Assembly: GCF_001625365.1 (NCBI RefSeq)
Contig: NZ_LJJF01000001.1
Location: 7,285,620-7,349,619 of the forward strand
Direction: 5' to 3'
Length of the DNA stretch: 64,000 nucleotides
Source of the DNA: Streptomyces sp. MJM8645
GTDB taxonomy: Bacteria > Actinomycetota > Actinomycetes > Streptomycetales > Streptomycetaceae
Of this stretch, positions 1 through 10,332 are shown piece by piece. The position numbers and the translations under genes are program-made. The notes under the pieces are model-generated. The model had not been told where the DNA came from and searched no databases. It saw only the letters and a program-made list of their open reading frames with translations. Position 1 is the first letter of the stretch, and each line of letters begins with the position of its first letter.

Positions 1-423
1 CGGGGCCGCCTGGTCGTCGCCGCGATGTGCAACGGCATCGCCGAGTACGCGCTGCGGATGGGCGTCGAGTACGCCCGCGAGCGGCGCGCCTTCGGCAAGG
101 TGATCGGCGAGTACCAGCACATCCAGGAACACCTGGTGGCCACCCGGGCCGAGGTGGAGTGCTCCAAGCTGCTCACCCTCGCCTGCGCCCGGCTGGTCGA
201 CGACGGCACCGAGGCGCCGGAGAACGCGGCGCTCGCCAAGCTCACCGCCTCCGAGACCGCCGTGCGCGCGGTGGACCGCTCGCTCCAGGTGCACGGCGCC
301 ACCGGCTGGGTGCGCGGCCACCCGCTGGAGTTCCTGTACCGCTACGTGCGGATGACCACGATCATCGAGGGGACCTCCGAGGTCCAGAAGGTGATCATCG
401 CCCGCTCCATGGGCCTGAACTGA
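1..423 (+). CDS. Acyl-CoA dehydrogenase, C-terminal part (5' end outside window)
   Basis: The reading frame is open from base 1 and ends with TGA at 421-423, so only about 140 C-terminal residues are present. The helical C-terminal domain of acyl-CoA dehydrogenases is recognisable from YARERRAFGKVIGEYQHIQ, the conserved VHGATGW stretch and the closing IIEGTSEVQKVIIAR, which in this family contacts FAD and the partner subunit. Such flavoenzymes alpha,beta-dehydrogenate acyl thioesters. Next to nonribosomal peptide genes, a role on a carrier-protein-bound acyl or aminoacyl group is plausible (PltE-like prolyl oxidases are the known example), but ordinary fatty-acid oxidation cannot be excluded. 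It is followed after 58 bp by the first synthetase gene. Confidence 0.9.
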   Translation, partial: RGRLVVAAMCNGIAEYALRMGVEYARERRAFGKVIGEYQHIQEHLVATRAEVECSKLLTLACARLVDDGTEAPENAALAKLTASETAVRAVDRSLQVHGATGWVRGHPLEFLYRYVRMTTIIEGTSEVQKVIIARSMGLN

Positions 424-429
424 CAGTCC

Positions 430-457
430 GTCAACGATCTGTCAACAGCCTGTCAAC
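430..457 (+). promoter_or_regulatory. Three GTCAAC direct repeats at 11-bp spacing (SARP-type operator candidate)
   Basis: The hexamer GTCAAC occurs at 430-435, 441-446 and 452-457, exactly one helical turn apart, in the gap before the first synthetase gene. Streptomyces antibiotic regulatory proteins bind 11-bp-spaced direct repeats like this one. TGAC-N5-GTCA (421-433) overlaps the first copy. The binding protein is not in the window. Confidence 0.5.
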
Positions 458-481
458 GGCCTGAACCACCTGGAGACAATG

Positions 482-2275
482 ATGGAAACCCTGAGCATCG
501 AATACGGCCGCCCGCACCAGGACGGCGCGGTCCTCGACCTGTTCGCCACCTGGGTGCACCGGACCCCGGACGCGCCCGCCCTGATCGACGGCGCCCGCAC
601 CTACAGCTACGCCGAACTCGACCGCCTCGCCGACACCATGGCCGCGGCGCTGCGCGACCGGATCCGCCCCGGCGACCTGGTCGGCGTCTGCCTCGGCCAC
701 TCCGCCGCCCTGGCCGCCGTCACCCTCGCCACCGCCAAGCTCGGCGCCGTCCACCTGCCGCTCGGCCCGCGTCCCGGCGAGCGCCGGCTCCAGGCCGTCG
801 CCGAGCAGCTGCGGCCCGCCTGCCTGGTCGGCGACCCGGCCCGGCTTCCCCAGGGCGGCGAGCAGCTGGCGCTCGACCTGGACCCGACCACCGACGTGGT
901 CGCCGCGTTCGTCCCCGGCGAGCAGGTCCAGGTGCCCGCCGGCACCCACTACGCGGTGCTCACCTCCGGCTCGACCGGCACCCCCAAGGCCGTCGCCGTC
1001 GGCGAGCCCGCCCTCGGCGCGCTGCTCCACTGGTACCGCGAGCTGACCGGCCTCGGCCCCGGCGAGCGGCACAGCCTGCTGATCGGCGTGTCCTTCGACC
1101 CGCACGTCCTGGAGCTGTGGGCCACCCTCACCTCCGGCGCCGCGCTCACCCTCGCCCCCGAGGCGGTCCGCTGGGACCCGGGCGCGCTCACCGACTGGTG
1201 GCGCGAGGCCGGCGTCACCGTCAGCATCCTGCCCACCCCGCTCGCCGAGCCGATCCTGGCGCGCGCGTGGCCGGACGGGCTGGCACTGCGCCACCTCACC
1301 ATCGGCGGCGACCGGCTGCGCCGCGCCCCCGGCCCGGACGTCACCGCGGCCGTCCACAACGCCTACGGCCCCGCCGAGGCCACCGTCACCACCACCGTGC
1401 ATACCATGGCGCCCGGCCTCGACCACGGCGCCGGCGCACCGCCGATCGGGCTGCCCGTCCCGGGCGCGGTCGTCCTGGTCACCGACGAGGACGGCCGGCC
1501 GGTGCCGCGCGGCCAGGCCGGCGAACTGCGCATCGGCGGCCGGGGCCTGGCCGCCGGCTACCTCGACCCCGAGCTGACCGCCCGGCGCTTCGTCGGCGTG
1601 CCGCCCGGCGTGGACGGCATCGACCGGGTCTACCGCAGCGGCGACCGGGTGGTGATGGGCGCCGACGGCGTGCTGGAGTTCCACGGCCGGCTCGACGACC
1701 AGGTCAAGGTCAGTGGCGTCCGGGTCGAACCCGCCGAGGTCGAGGCCGCGTTCGAGCGCGACCCGCGGGTGCGCCGGGCCGTGGTGGCCGCGGCCCCGGC
1801 GCCGACCGGCGGCGTCCGGCTGCTCGCCTTCGTCCAGACCGTCGAGGGGCCCTCGGCGGTCGGCGCCGACGAACTGCTGGCGGCGGTCCGGCCGTGGCTG
1901 CCCGAGCAGGCCGTCCCGTCGGCCGTCCGCCTGGTCGACACCTTCCCGCTGGACGCCAACGGCAAGGTCGACCGCGCCGCCCTGCTGCTCGCCCCGGCCG
2001 CGGACGAGCCGGTCGCGGCGGAGGAGGGCGCCACGCCCACCGAGCGCACCGTGCTGCGCCTGTGCCGCGACCTGCTCGGCCGCGCCGACCTCGGGCCCGG
2101 CGACAACTTCCTCGCCTCGGGCGGCAACTCGCTCGCCGCCGCACGGCTGCTGGAGGCCCTGGAGGAGGAGTGCGGGGTGCGGTTGCGCGCGCCCCTGGTG
2201 CTGCGCCAGCCCGACCTGCGGGCCGTCGCCCGGCTGGTGGCGGAGCGGCAGCCGACCGCCGCCGCCGCCGTCTGA
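482..2275 (+). CDS. NRPS adenylation-carrier didomain (A-T), first copy
   Basis: This is a free-standing amino-acid-activating enzyme that loads its own carrier domain. Adenylation motifs are in order: LTSGSTGTPK (A3, ~res 160), NAYGPAEA (A5, ~293), the long GRLDDQVKVSGVRVEPAE block (A8, ~402) and NGKVDR with the A10 lysine (~492). A carrier domain follows with GGNSLAA, whose Ser (~549) takes the phosphopantetheine arm. Two ATGs are adjacent (479 and 482). The GGAG at 472-475 lies 3 nt from the first and 6 nt from the second, so I prefer 482. There is no condensation or thioesterase domain, so the aminoacyl group must pass in trans, probably to the C-domain protein at 4164. Read by hand, the specificity pocket matches no code I can name. 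Confidence 0.93.
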   Translation: METLSIEYGRPHQDGAVLDLFATWVHRTPDAPALIDGARTYSYAELDRLADTMAAALRDRIRPGDLVGVCLGHSAALAAVTLATAKLGAVHLPLGPRPGERRLQAVAEQLRPACLVGDPARLPQGGEQLALDLDPTTDVVAAFVPGEQVQVPAGTHYAVLTSGSTGTPKAVAVGEPALGALLHWYRELTGLGPGERHSLLIGVSFDPHVLELWATLTSGAALTLAPEAVRWDPGALTDWWREAGVTVSILPTPLAEPILARAWPDGLALRHLTIGGDRLRRAPGPDVTAAVHNAYGPAEATVTTTVHTMAPGLDHGAGAPPIGLPVPGAVVLVTDEDGRPVPRGQAGELRIGGRGLAAGYLDPELTARRFVGVPPGVDGIDRVYRSGDRVVMGADGVLEFHGRLDDQVKVSGVRVEPAEVEAAFERDPRVRRAVVAAAPAPTGGVRLLAFVQTVEGPSAVGADELLAAVRPWLPEQAVPSAVRLVDTFPLDANGKVDRAALLLAPAADEPVAAEEGATPTERTVLRLCRDLLGRADLGPGDNFLASGGNSLAAARLLEALEEECGVRLRAPLVLRQPDLRAVARLVAERQPTAAAAV

Positions 2276-2303
2276 CCGCCCGCCCGCCCGTACGACCTGC
2301 GCA

Positions 2304-2335
2304 GGGCGCCCCGGCCGTTCGCGGCCGGGGCGCCC
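2304..2335 (+). other. Intercistronic hairpin, 14-bp stem with UUCG loop
   Basis: The arms 2304-2317 and 2322-2335 are perfect inverse complements around a TTCG loop. The hairpin ends directly at the Shine-Dalgarno region (GGAAGGGA from 2336) of the second A-T gene. It could be a partial terminator, an mRNA stabiliser or a brake on initiation between the two synthetase genes. Confidence 0.75.
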
Positions 2336-2349
2336 GGAAGGGAACCATC

Positions 2350-4163
<1,814 letters not shown>

Positions 4164-4167
<4 letters not shown>

Positions 4168-7049
4168 CCGCCGAGCACCCGGCCGTCGACCAGACCGCCG
4201 ACCAGGCCGACCTGCTGCGCCGCGCCCGCCGCAACCGCCCCGCCGCGGGCGGGCGCCCGGCGGCCCCGCAGAGCGTGCCGGCCGGCCAGGGCGACGGCCC
4301 GGCCGGCCCCGCCCCGCTCTCGCACGCCCAGCAGCGGATGTGGCTGATGGACCACCTCGGCCAGGGCGGCGCCCTCTACAACGTCCCGCTCGCCACCCGC
4401 CTGCGCGGACCGCTCGACCCCGCCGCCCTCGCCACCGCCCTCACCGGCCTCACCGAGCGCCACGCCGTCCTGCGCACCCGCTACGGCCGCCAGGGCGACC
4501 AGCCGCACCAGCAGACCGACCCGGTCACCCCGGTGCCGCTGCGCACGGTGGACGCCACCTGGGAGAACGGCGCCGGGAACAACGCCCCCGCCCTGCTCGC
4601 CGCCGAGGCCGCCCGCCCCTTCGACCTCGCCACCGGCCCGGTCCTGCGCGCCCTGCTGCTGCGACACGACCCGCAGGACCACACCCTGCTCCTGAACATC
4701 CACCACATCGCCGTCGACGGCGGCTCGCTGCCCGTCCTCGCCGCCGACCTGGCCGCCCTCTACGTCGCCGCCCGCGACGGCGTGGCGCCCCAACTCCCGC
4801 CGCCCGGACCGTCGTACGCCGAGTACGCCCGTGAGGAGCGCACCCGCGACGCCGAACTCACCAGCGCCGCCGACGCCCGCGCCCGACACCTGGCCGGCGC
4901 CCGCCCGCTGCCGCTGCTGCGGCCCACCCCGCCCGGGGCGCGCGAGCGCCGGGCCACCCTGCACACCGCCCCGCTCGCCCCCGCCACCGTCGAGGGCCTG
5001 CGCCGGCTCGGCGCCCGGCACGGCGCCACCCTGTTCGCCGTCGTCCTGGCCGCCGCCTTCGCCACCCTGCGCACCGCCGCCGACCAGGCCGACCTCACCC
5101 TCGGCTGCGCCAGCGGCCAGCGCCTGCGGCCCGAACTGCGCCGCACCGTCGGCCTCGGCGTCAACACCCTCGCGGTGCGCGCCGACCTGGCCGGCGATCC
5201 CACCTTCACCGAGGTGCTCGGACGGGCCCGGACCGCGCTGCTCGACGCGCAGCAGCACCACGAGATCCCGTTCGACCTGATCGTCGAGCGGCTCGGCTCG
5301 GCGGCCCGCGGCGCCGACGGCACCCCGCTGCTCTCCGTCAGCTGCGACCTCGTCCACCCCGCCGAGCCGCTCACACTGCCCGGCCTCACCGCCGAGGACG
5401 TCGAACTCGACCTGGGCCTGGCCAAGTTCGGCCTCGCCCTGCTGGTCGAGGACGGCCCGCAGCCGCGCTGCCTGGTCCAGCACGACCGGGACGCCCTCGA
5501 CGAGACCACCGCCGAGCACCTGCTCACCGCCTTCGCGGACCTGCTCGCCGCCGTCGCCACCGACCCCGACCAGCCCCTCTCCGCACTCCCCGGCACCCGC
5601 CTGGCCACCGCCCAACACCCGGCCCTCGCCGCACTGTCGGCCGACCCCCGGGTGGTCGAGGCGGCCGTCGTCGAGACCGCCGACGGCCCGCCGCTCGCCT
5701 ACGCCGTGGTGCGCGGCCCGGTCGCCCCGACCGGCGTCGAACTGCGCGCCGCAATGCGCCGCCACGTCGACCCCGCCCACCTGCCGGCCGCCGTCACCCT
5801 GCTGGACCGGCTGCCCCGGCACGCCGACGGGACCCCGGACCGCGGCCGGCTGCCCGGCGCGGCCCCGACCGCCCCCGAGCGGTCCGGCCCGCTCGACACC
5901 GTCCGGACGGCCTTCGGCGAACTGCTCGGCACCACCCCGCCCGCCGACGGCGACTTCTTCGCCCTCGGCGGCCACTCCCTGGTCGCCGTCCAGCTCGCCG
6001 AACGCCTGCGCACCCGCACCGGCCTGCCGCTCACCGGCCTGGACGTGCTGGAACAGCGCACCCCGCGCGCCCTCGCCGCCCTGCTCGCCACCCGCGAGGA
6101 CGAGCGCCGCGCCGCCCCCGCCCGCACCGGCTCCCGCCCGGGCACCCGCACCCGCGCGGGCACCGTGCTGCTCACCGGCGCCACCGGCGGAGTCGGCGCG
6201 GCCGTCCTCCAGGAACTGATGGCCCAGGGCCGCCCGGTCCGGGCCCTGGTCCGGCCCGAGTCCGCCCACCTGCCCGCCCTGCACGGCGCCGAACTGGCCG
6301 AGGGCGACCTCGCCGACCTCGACAGCCTGCGCCGCGCGGTCGAGGGCGTCGACGCCGTCATCCACGCCGCCTGCACCTTCACCGAGCACGCCGTCGACCT
6401 CGCCGCGATGCGCGCCCTGGTCGAGGGCTGGCGCGGCGGCCCGTTCGTCTTCGTCAGCAGCATCGACGCCTACGGCCGCCCGTCCGGCACCGACGTCCCC
6501 GAAGGCGGCCCGACCGGCGAACCGGTCAGCCCCTACGGGCAGGCCAAGCTGGACTGCGAGCGCATCCTGTTCGAGGCGGCCGCCACCGGCCGGGGCCCGG
6601 CCACCGTGGTCCGCGCCCCGATCGTCTGGGGCCCGCACCAGCGCCTGCGCGACCAGCTCCGCTGGGGCTCCACCGGCGACCTCTACCAGGCCGCCCTGGC
6701 CGGCCGCCCGATCGCCCTGCCCGCCCCCGCCCCCGGCGACCGCCCCACCTGGTACGGCGCCGCCTGGGTGCACTCCGCCGCCCTGGCCCGCGCGCTCGCC
6801 GCCTGCGTCGCCGACGGCAACCCGGCGGCCGGCCGGATCGTCAACGCCGTCAACGGGCACGTCTCCTGGGCGGACTTCACCGGTGAGCTCGTGCGCCTGC
6901 TCGACTCCGGCAGCCCGCTGGACCTGCGCCCCGACGCCGATCCCGAACTCCGCCGTCCCTGGCACTACCGCGCGGAGACCCTCGCCGCCCCGCTGAGCCC
7001 CGAGCCGGGCGAGGACTGGCGCACCGTTCTGGCGGCGATGGTCGGCTGA
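4164..7049 (+). CDS. NRPS C - vestigial A - T - NAD(P)-binding reductase/epimerase-like protein
   Basis: A 961-aa protein. The condensation domain spans ~50-480, from LSHAQQRMW (~51) to an intact HHIAVDG catalytic motif (~179). Residues ~490-565 look like the small C-terminal subdomain of an adenylation domain (AAVVETADGPPLAYAVVRG, then DGTPDRGRL where NGKIDRxxL is expected), so the A-core and the A10 lysine are gone. A carrier domain follows (GGHSLVA, ~602). The last ~295 residues are an extended short-chain dehydrogenase fold with GATGGVG (~671) and YGQAK (~790). That tail is shorter than usual NRPS thioester-reductase domains and more epimerase-like, so reductive release is possible but unproven. 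Condensation in trans with the two A-T proteins is the likely job. Confidence 0.85.
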
Positions 7050-7067
7050 CCTGCACCGCTCCGCGTC

Positions 7068-7096
7068 GCGGCGGCCGGCCCGAGGCCGGCCGCCGC
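7068..7096 (+). terminator. Terminator hairpin after the NRPS operon
   Basis: A 12-bp perfect stem (7068-7079 with 7085-7096) and a CCGAG loop lie 18 bp after the stop at 7049. There is no U-tract, as is common in streptomycetes. Confidence 0.7.
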
Positions 7097-7122
7097 GGCC
7101 GTTCGGGGGGCCGCCGCGGCTA

Positions 7123-7128
7123 TATGAT
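7123..7128 (+). promoter_or_regulatory. Candidate -10 element (TATGAT)
   Basis: TATGAT sits in the only AT-rich stretch of the 121-bp gap, 43 bp upstream of the ATG at 7171. A repeated GATCACG follows (7127-7133 and 7140-7146). This is inferred from sequence resemblance only; no clear -35 is seen. Confidence 0.3.
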
Positions 7129-7170
7129 CACGCGGCCGAGATCACGTCACGGGGGAGCACGAGAACAGCG

Positions 7171-8058
7171 ATGGCCGGGCAGGCAGTACTCGCACCGCCG
7201 AGGGAACTCCGCACCTGGTTCGGCCGGCGCTCGGTGCGGATGACCGGATCCGCGCTGGTGTGGCAGGAGGAACCGGAGGCCTTCCACATCCCCTACGGCC
7301 GGATCCACCGGGTGCACGCCGTCCCCGGCCGGGGCGTGCTCTGGGACCTGTGCGTCGAGGTCGACCCGCCGGGGCGCGGCGAGCGCTCCGAGTTCCGCCT
7401 GGGCACGACCGACGCCAAGGCCCAGGCGTTCGCCGACGCCATCAACGCGCAACGGCTGAAACGGCTCGCCGAGGCTCCGGCCGACCCGACGCGGATCCGC
7501 GTCGAACCGTTCCGGCGGCCCCGGCCGCTGCGGCCCGCCGGCTGGCAGCTCGGCCTCCTCGCCCTGTTCGCCGGCTGCCTCACCGAGTCCGTCGCCCTGG
7601 CCCTGCTCGGCCACCCCGTGCGGGCCGGGTTCGTCTGGGCCGGCTTCACCGCCTGGTGGGTGAGCGCCGCCTGGGCGGCGAACCTGCCCTGGCAGCTCCG
7701 CTACTGGCGCCAGCAGCAGGCACTGGGCGAGCTCCGCCCGGCGGAGTTCACCGGCTCCTACCTCGGGGAGTACCGGGTGCACGACGTCCGCGGCCACTCC
7801 CGCAGCACCCGGCGCACACTCCGGTACACCTACCGGGTGACCGACCAGCTCGGCACGGCGCAGCGGCACGAGTGCAGCGCCGCCGACGTGCAGGACGTGA
7901 CGCGGCCCCGCACGGTCCTGGTGGTGCCCGGCCGCCTGTCGGCGGACACGCCGGGCGGGCTCGCCGGCCACCTGGTGTGGATGGGCGTCACCGGCCTGCC
8001 GACCCTGGTCGCGGGCCTGGTCGGCCTGGTCCTCGTCCCGGGCCTGCTGCTGCCCTGA
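7171..8058 (+). CDS. Membrane protein with N-terminal PH-like domain
   Basis: A 295-aa protein I do not recognise as a named family. The first ~115 residues look like a bacterial pleckstrin-homology-type beta domain (RRSVRMTGSALVW, IPYGRIHRVHAV). Then come two close hydrophobic spans (~130-150 and ~152-172), a soluble segment of ~95 residues rich in Arg/Thr and Tyr, and a final hydrophobic segment (~272-294) ending at the C-terminus. It has no signal peptide. A GGGGGAG-like ribosome site lies 13 nt before the ATG. It stands alone between the NRPS terminator and a 350-bp gap, so context gives no function. Confidence 0.75.
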   Translation: MAGQAVLAPPRELRTWFGRRSVRMTGSALVWQEEPEAFHIPYGRIHRVHAVPGRGVLWDLCVEVDPPGRGERSEFRLGTTDAKAQAFADAINAQRLKRLAEAPADPTRIRVEPFRRPRPLRPAGWQLGLLALFAGCLTESVALALLGHPVRAGFVWAGFTAWWVSAAWAANLPWQLRYWRQQQALGELRPAEFTGSYLGEYRVHDVRGHSRSTRRTLRYTYRVTDQLGTAQRHECSAADVQDVTRPRTVLVVPGRLSADTPGGLAGHLVWMGVTGLPTLVAGLVGLVLVPGLLLP

Positions 8059-8413
8059 ACCGCCGCCGGCTCACCCGGTGCCGACCACCCCCGCCCACCC
8101 GGGTGGCGCTTCCAGCCTGGACTCCGGGTCCGTCTCCCGCCCCACCCGACACGCGCCCTTCCGTTTGCGGCGGCCCGGGCCGGGGTGTGGGGGCGCTGTG
8201 CGGGCGCTGGAGATCCACTGGAGACCGCCTCAAGGAGGGTGGTTCGTGGCGGGTTGGGTGTGTTCTGGTGGATGGCGAAGCAGACCCGCCCCAGGTCCTG
8301 TCCGGCCGGACAGGACCTGGTTCGGGGCACGCCGGGGGACGGTAGACGCTCGCGCATGGATGTGAGTGTGGAGGCTATGGTTCGCCGGCCCGGAGTGGAT
8401 TTGACTGGTGGAC
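8059..8413. other. Intergenic stretch holding a 30-bp palindrome
   Basis: I see no convincing coding frame here. The main feature is the perfect palindrome at 8291-8320. The rest is GC-rich sequence with G-runs and no clear promoter. Confidence 0.5.
8291..8320. promoter_or_regulatory. 30-bp perfect loopless palindrome
   Basis: Arms 8291-8305 and 8306-8320 are exact inverse complements with no spacer (CCAGGTCCTGTCCGG and its complement). The site lies ~95 bp upstream of the NmrA-like gene. A loopless palindrome fits a dimeric repressor site better than a terminator, though cruciform or terminator use is possible. Confidence 0.65.
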
Positions 8414-9337
8414 ATGAGGACGGACGCGCAGGGTTCGCAGAACCGGCCGGGTCCGCTGGTTTCGTCGACTTCTTCTCCGAATGGGGTGGCTGCTGTGGTT
8501 GCCAAGGGTGTTGTGGATCTTCCGGTCGGCGCTGGTGTGGTGCTGGTGGTGGGTGGGACGGGTAAGACCGGTCGGCGGGTGGCGGAGCGGTTGGCGGGGT
8601 TGGGGTACGGGGTGCGGGTGGGGTCGCGGTCGGGGGCGGTGGCGTTCGACTGGCATGACGAGGGGACGTGGGAGGCGGCGCTGGAGGGGGTGAGTGCGGC
8701 GTATCTGACGTACTACCCGGATCTGGCGTTTCCCGGGGCGGTGGAGGCGGTGGGGGCGTTCGCGCGGCTGGCGGCGCGGCGTGGTGTGGGGCGGCTGGTG
8801 CTGCTGTCGGGGCGTGGTGAGGAGGCGGCGGAGGCGGGGGAGAAGGCGGTGATGGAGTCGGGGGCCGCGTGGACGGTGGTGCGGTGTGCGTGGTTCAACC
8901 AGAACTTCAGTGAGAGTTTCTTCCTGGATCCGGTGCTGGCGGGGGAGTTGGCGTTGCCGGTGGGGGGTGCGGTGGAGCCGTTCGTGGATGCGGAGGACAT
9001 CGCGGAGGTGGCGGTGGCGGCGTTGACGCGGGCGGGGCATGCGGGGGAGGTGTACGAGTTGACGGGGCCGCGGTTGCTGTCGTTCGCGGAGGTGGCGGTG
9101 GAGTTGTCGCGGGCGACGGGTCGTGGGGTGCGGTTCGAGGCGGTGTCGGAGGCGGCGTACCGGGGGGTGTTGGAGGAGGCGGGGCTGCCGGGGGACTTCG
9201 CGGAGCTGTTCTCGGTGATCCTGGACGGTCGTAACGCCTCGTTGGGGGACGGGGTGCGGCGGGCGTTGGGGCGTGAGCCGCGGGACTTCGCCGACTTCGC
9301 CCGCGAGGCCGCCGCGTCCGGGGTCTGGGACGTGTGA
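8414..9337 (+). CDS. NmrA-like NAD(P)-binding oxidoreductase
   Basis: An atypical short-chain dehydrogenase of the NmrA / NAD(P)H azoreductase type. The Rossmann motif VVLVVGGTGKTG is followed by a cofactor-ribose strand (VRVGSRSG), then the family's RCAWFNQNF and FVDAEDIAEVAV blocks. It lacks the YxxxK catalytic pair, as NmrA members do, so it may be a redox sensor or a quinone/azo reductase. The start is uncertain: GTG 8408, ATG 8414 or a GTG about 80 nt later are all in frame, and the Rossmann strand begins ~45 residues after 8414, which favours a later start. Codon choice is G-ended (GCG, GTG, GGG), unlike the C-ended neighbours, which hints at separate ancestry. It is monocistronic. Confidence 0.8.
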   Translation: MRTDAQGSQNRPGPLVSSTSSPNGVAAVVAKGVVDLPVGAGVVLVVGGTGKTGRRVAERLAGLGYGVRVGSRSGAVAFDWHDEGTWEAALEGVSAAYLTYYPDLAFPGAVEAVGAFARLAARRGVGRLVLLSGRGEEAAEAGEKAVMESGAAWTVVRCAWFNQNFSESFFLDPVLAGELALPVGGAVEPFVDAEDIAEVAVAALTRAGHAGEVYELTGPRLLSFAEVAVELSRATGRGVRFEAVSEAAYRGVLEEAGLPGDFAELFSVILDGRNASLGDGVRRALGREPRDFADFAREAAASGVWDV

Positions 9338-9455
9338 GCCGCCCACCGCGCCGCACAGGACCTAGCAGGCCAGTCAGTTCCGTTGATCGTCGGTGCCGGG
9401 CCTCGCCGGCCTCCTGACCGTCCATCCGGGTCGAACCCGGGAGCGGTACGGAAGC

Positions 9456-9498
9456 CGGTGCCCGGGCACCGTGGTGGCCCCCGCGCTGGGCGGGGGCC
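9456..9498. other. Inverted repeats between NmrA-like and DUF1772 genes
   Basis: A 16-bp perfect palindrome CGGTGCCCGGGCACCG (9456-9471) is followed by a 9-bp hairpin (9476-9484 with 9490-9498). A smaller CCGGGT-CGA-ACCCGG lies at 9426-9440. Together they may end the upstream transcript or regulate the gene at 9522. Confidence 0.45.
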
Positions 9499-9521
9499 GG
9501 GGAGAAATCGAAGGATTACCG

Positions 9522-10115
9522 ATGCGCTCGAACCAGACCGCGACTCCAGCTTCCTACTCCGCTCCATCCTCCTTCGGCGGCCTCGCGCCGGGCGCCTCGG
9601 CGGCCCCCGCCGCACGGAGCAAGGCCGCCGGGCCCGTCCTGGCGGGCGCCACCATCGCGATGGGCCTGATGGCGGGCCTGTTCTTCGCCTTCGACGTGTC
9701 CGTGATGCCGGGCCTCGCGGCGGGCGACGACCGGACGTACGTGACGGCGATGCAGCACATCAACAAGTCGATCGAGAACGGGATGTTCGGCCTGGTCTTC
9801 GTCGGCGCCTTCGTGGCGACGGGCGTGGCGGCCTGGCTCCAGCACAAGGCCGGGCGACGGCAGGCGGCGCTGTGGGCCGCCGGGGCGACGGTGCTGTACG
9901 TGGTGGCCCTGATGGTCACCATGGGCGTCAACATCCCGCTCAACAACCAGCTGGCGCAGGCCGGTGACCCGTCCCAGATCACCGACTTCGCGGGCGTGCG
10001 CGCCAAGTTCGAGGGCACCTGGGTGGCCACCAACATGCTCCGCACGCTGCTCTGCACGGGGGGCCTGGCGGCCCTGACCCGGGCGCTGGTCCTGCACGGC
10101 CGCGCCTCGCGCTGA
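9522..10115 (+). CDS. DUF1772 (anthrone-oxygenase-like) membrane protein
   Basis: A 197-aa membrane protein of the DUF1772 family, which includes fungal anthrone oxygenases. An Ala/Ser-rich N-terminal tail (~35 residues) precedes four hydrophobic segments (GATIAMGLMAGLFFAFDVSV, a second around FGLVFVGAFVATGVAAWL, a third VLYVVALMVTMGVNIPLN and a last near LRTLLCTGG). The conserved MPGL and NIPLNNQL signatures and the RTYVTAMQHIN block match the family. The chosen ATG follows GAAGGA at 9510-9515; longer in-frame starts would add unrelated residues. A relative sits 1 kb away on the other strand (11153). The chemistry, if any, is unknown. Confidence 0.85.
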   Translation: MRSNQTATPASYSAPSSFGGLAPGASAAPAARSKAAGPVLAGATIAMGLMAGLFFAFDVSVMPGLAAGDDRTYVTAMQHINKSIENGMFGLVFVGAFVATGVAAWLQHKAGRRQAALWAAGATVLYVVALMVTMGVNIPLNNQLAQAGDPSQITDFAGVRAKFEGTWVATNMLRTLLCTGGLAALTRALVLHGRASR

Positions 10116-10140
10116 ACGGCCCGGCCCCGCAACGGGGTTG

Positions 10141-10170
10141 CCGCCCCTGGTGGATCCCCGCCGGGGGCGG
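10141..10170 (+). terminator. Weak hairpin after DUF1772 gene
   Basis: CCGCCCC (10141-10147) pairs with GGGGCGG (10164-10170) 26 bp after the stop. The short stem and long loop make this tentative. Confidence 0.35.
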
Positions 10171-10332
10171 TCGCCGTGCCCGGTGCCGTGCCCGGCCAGT
10201 TCCCGCCGCTCGCCGCTGGTCAACCCGCCGAGCAGCTGGCCGAATTCACCCCCGGCCGGTCGCGGCGGCGGCGCCCTTCGGCGCAGACTGGTCGGTACAG
10301 GGCGGTTCCGGCACCAGGGGCAGGGGGCAGGC

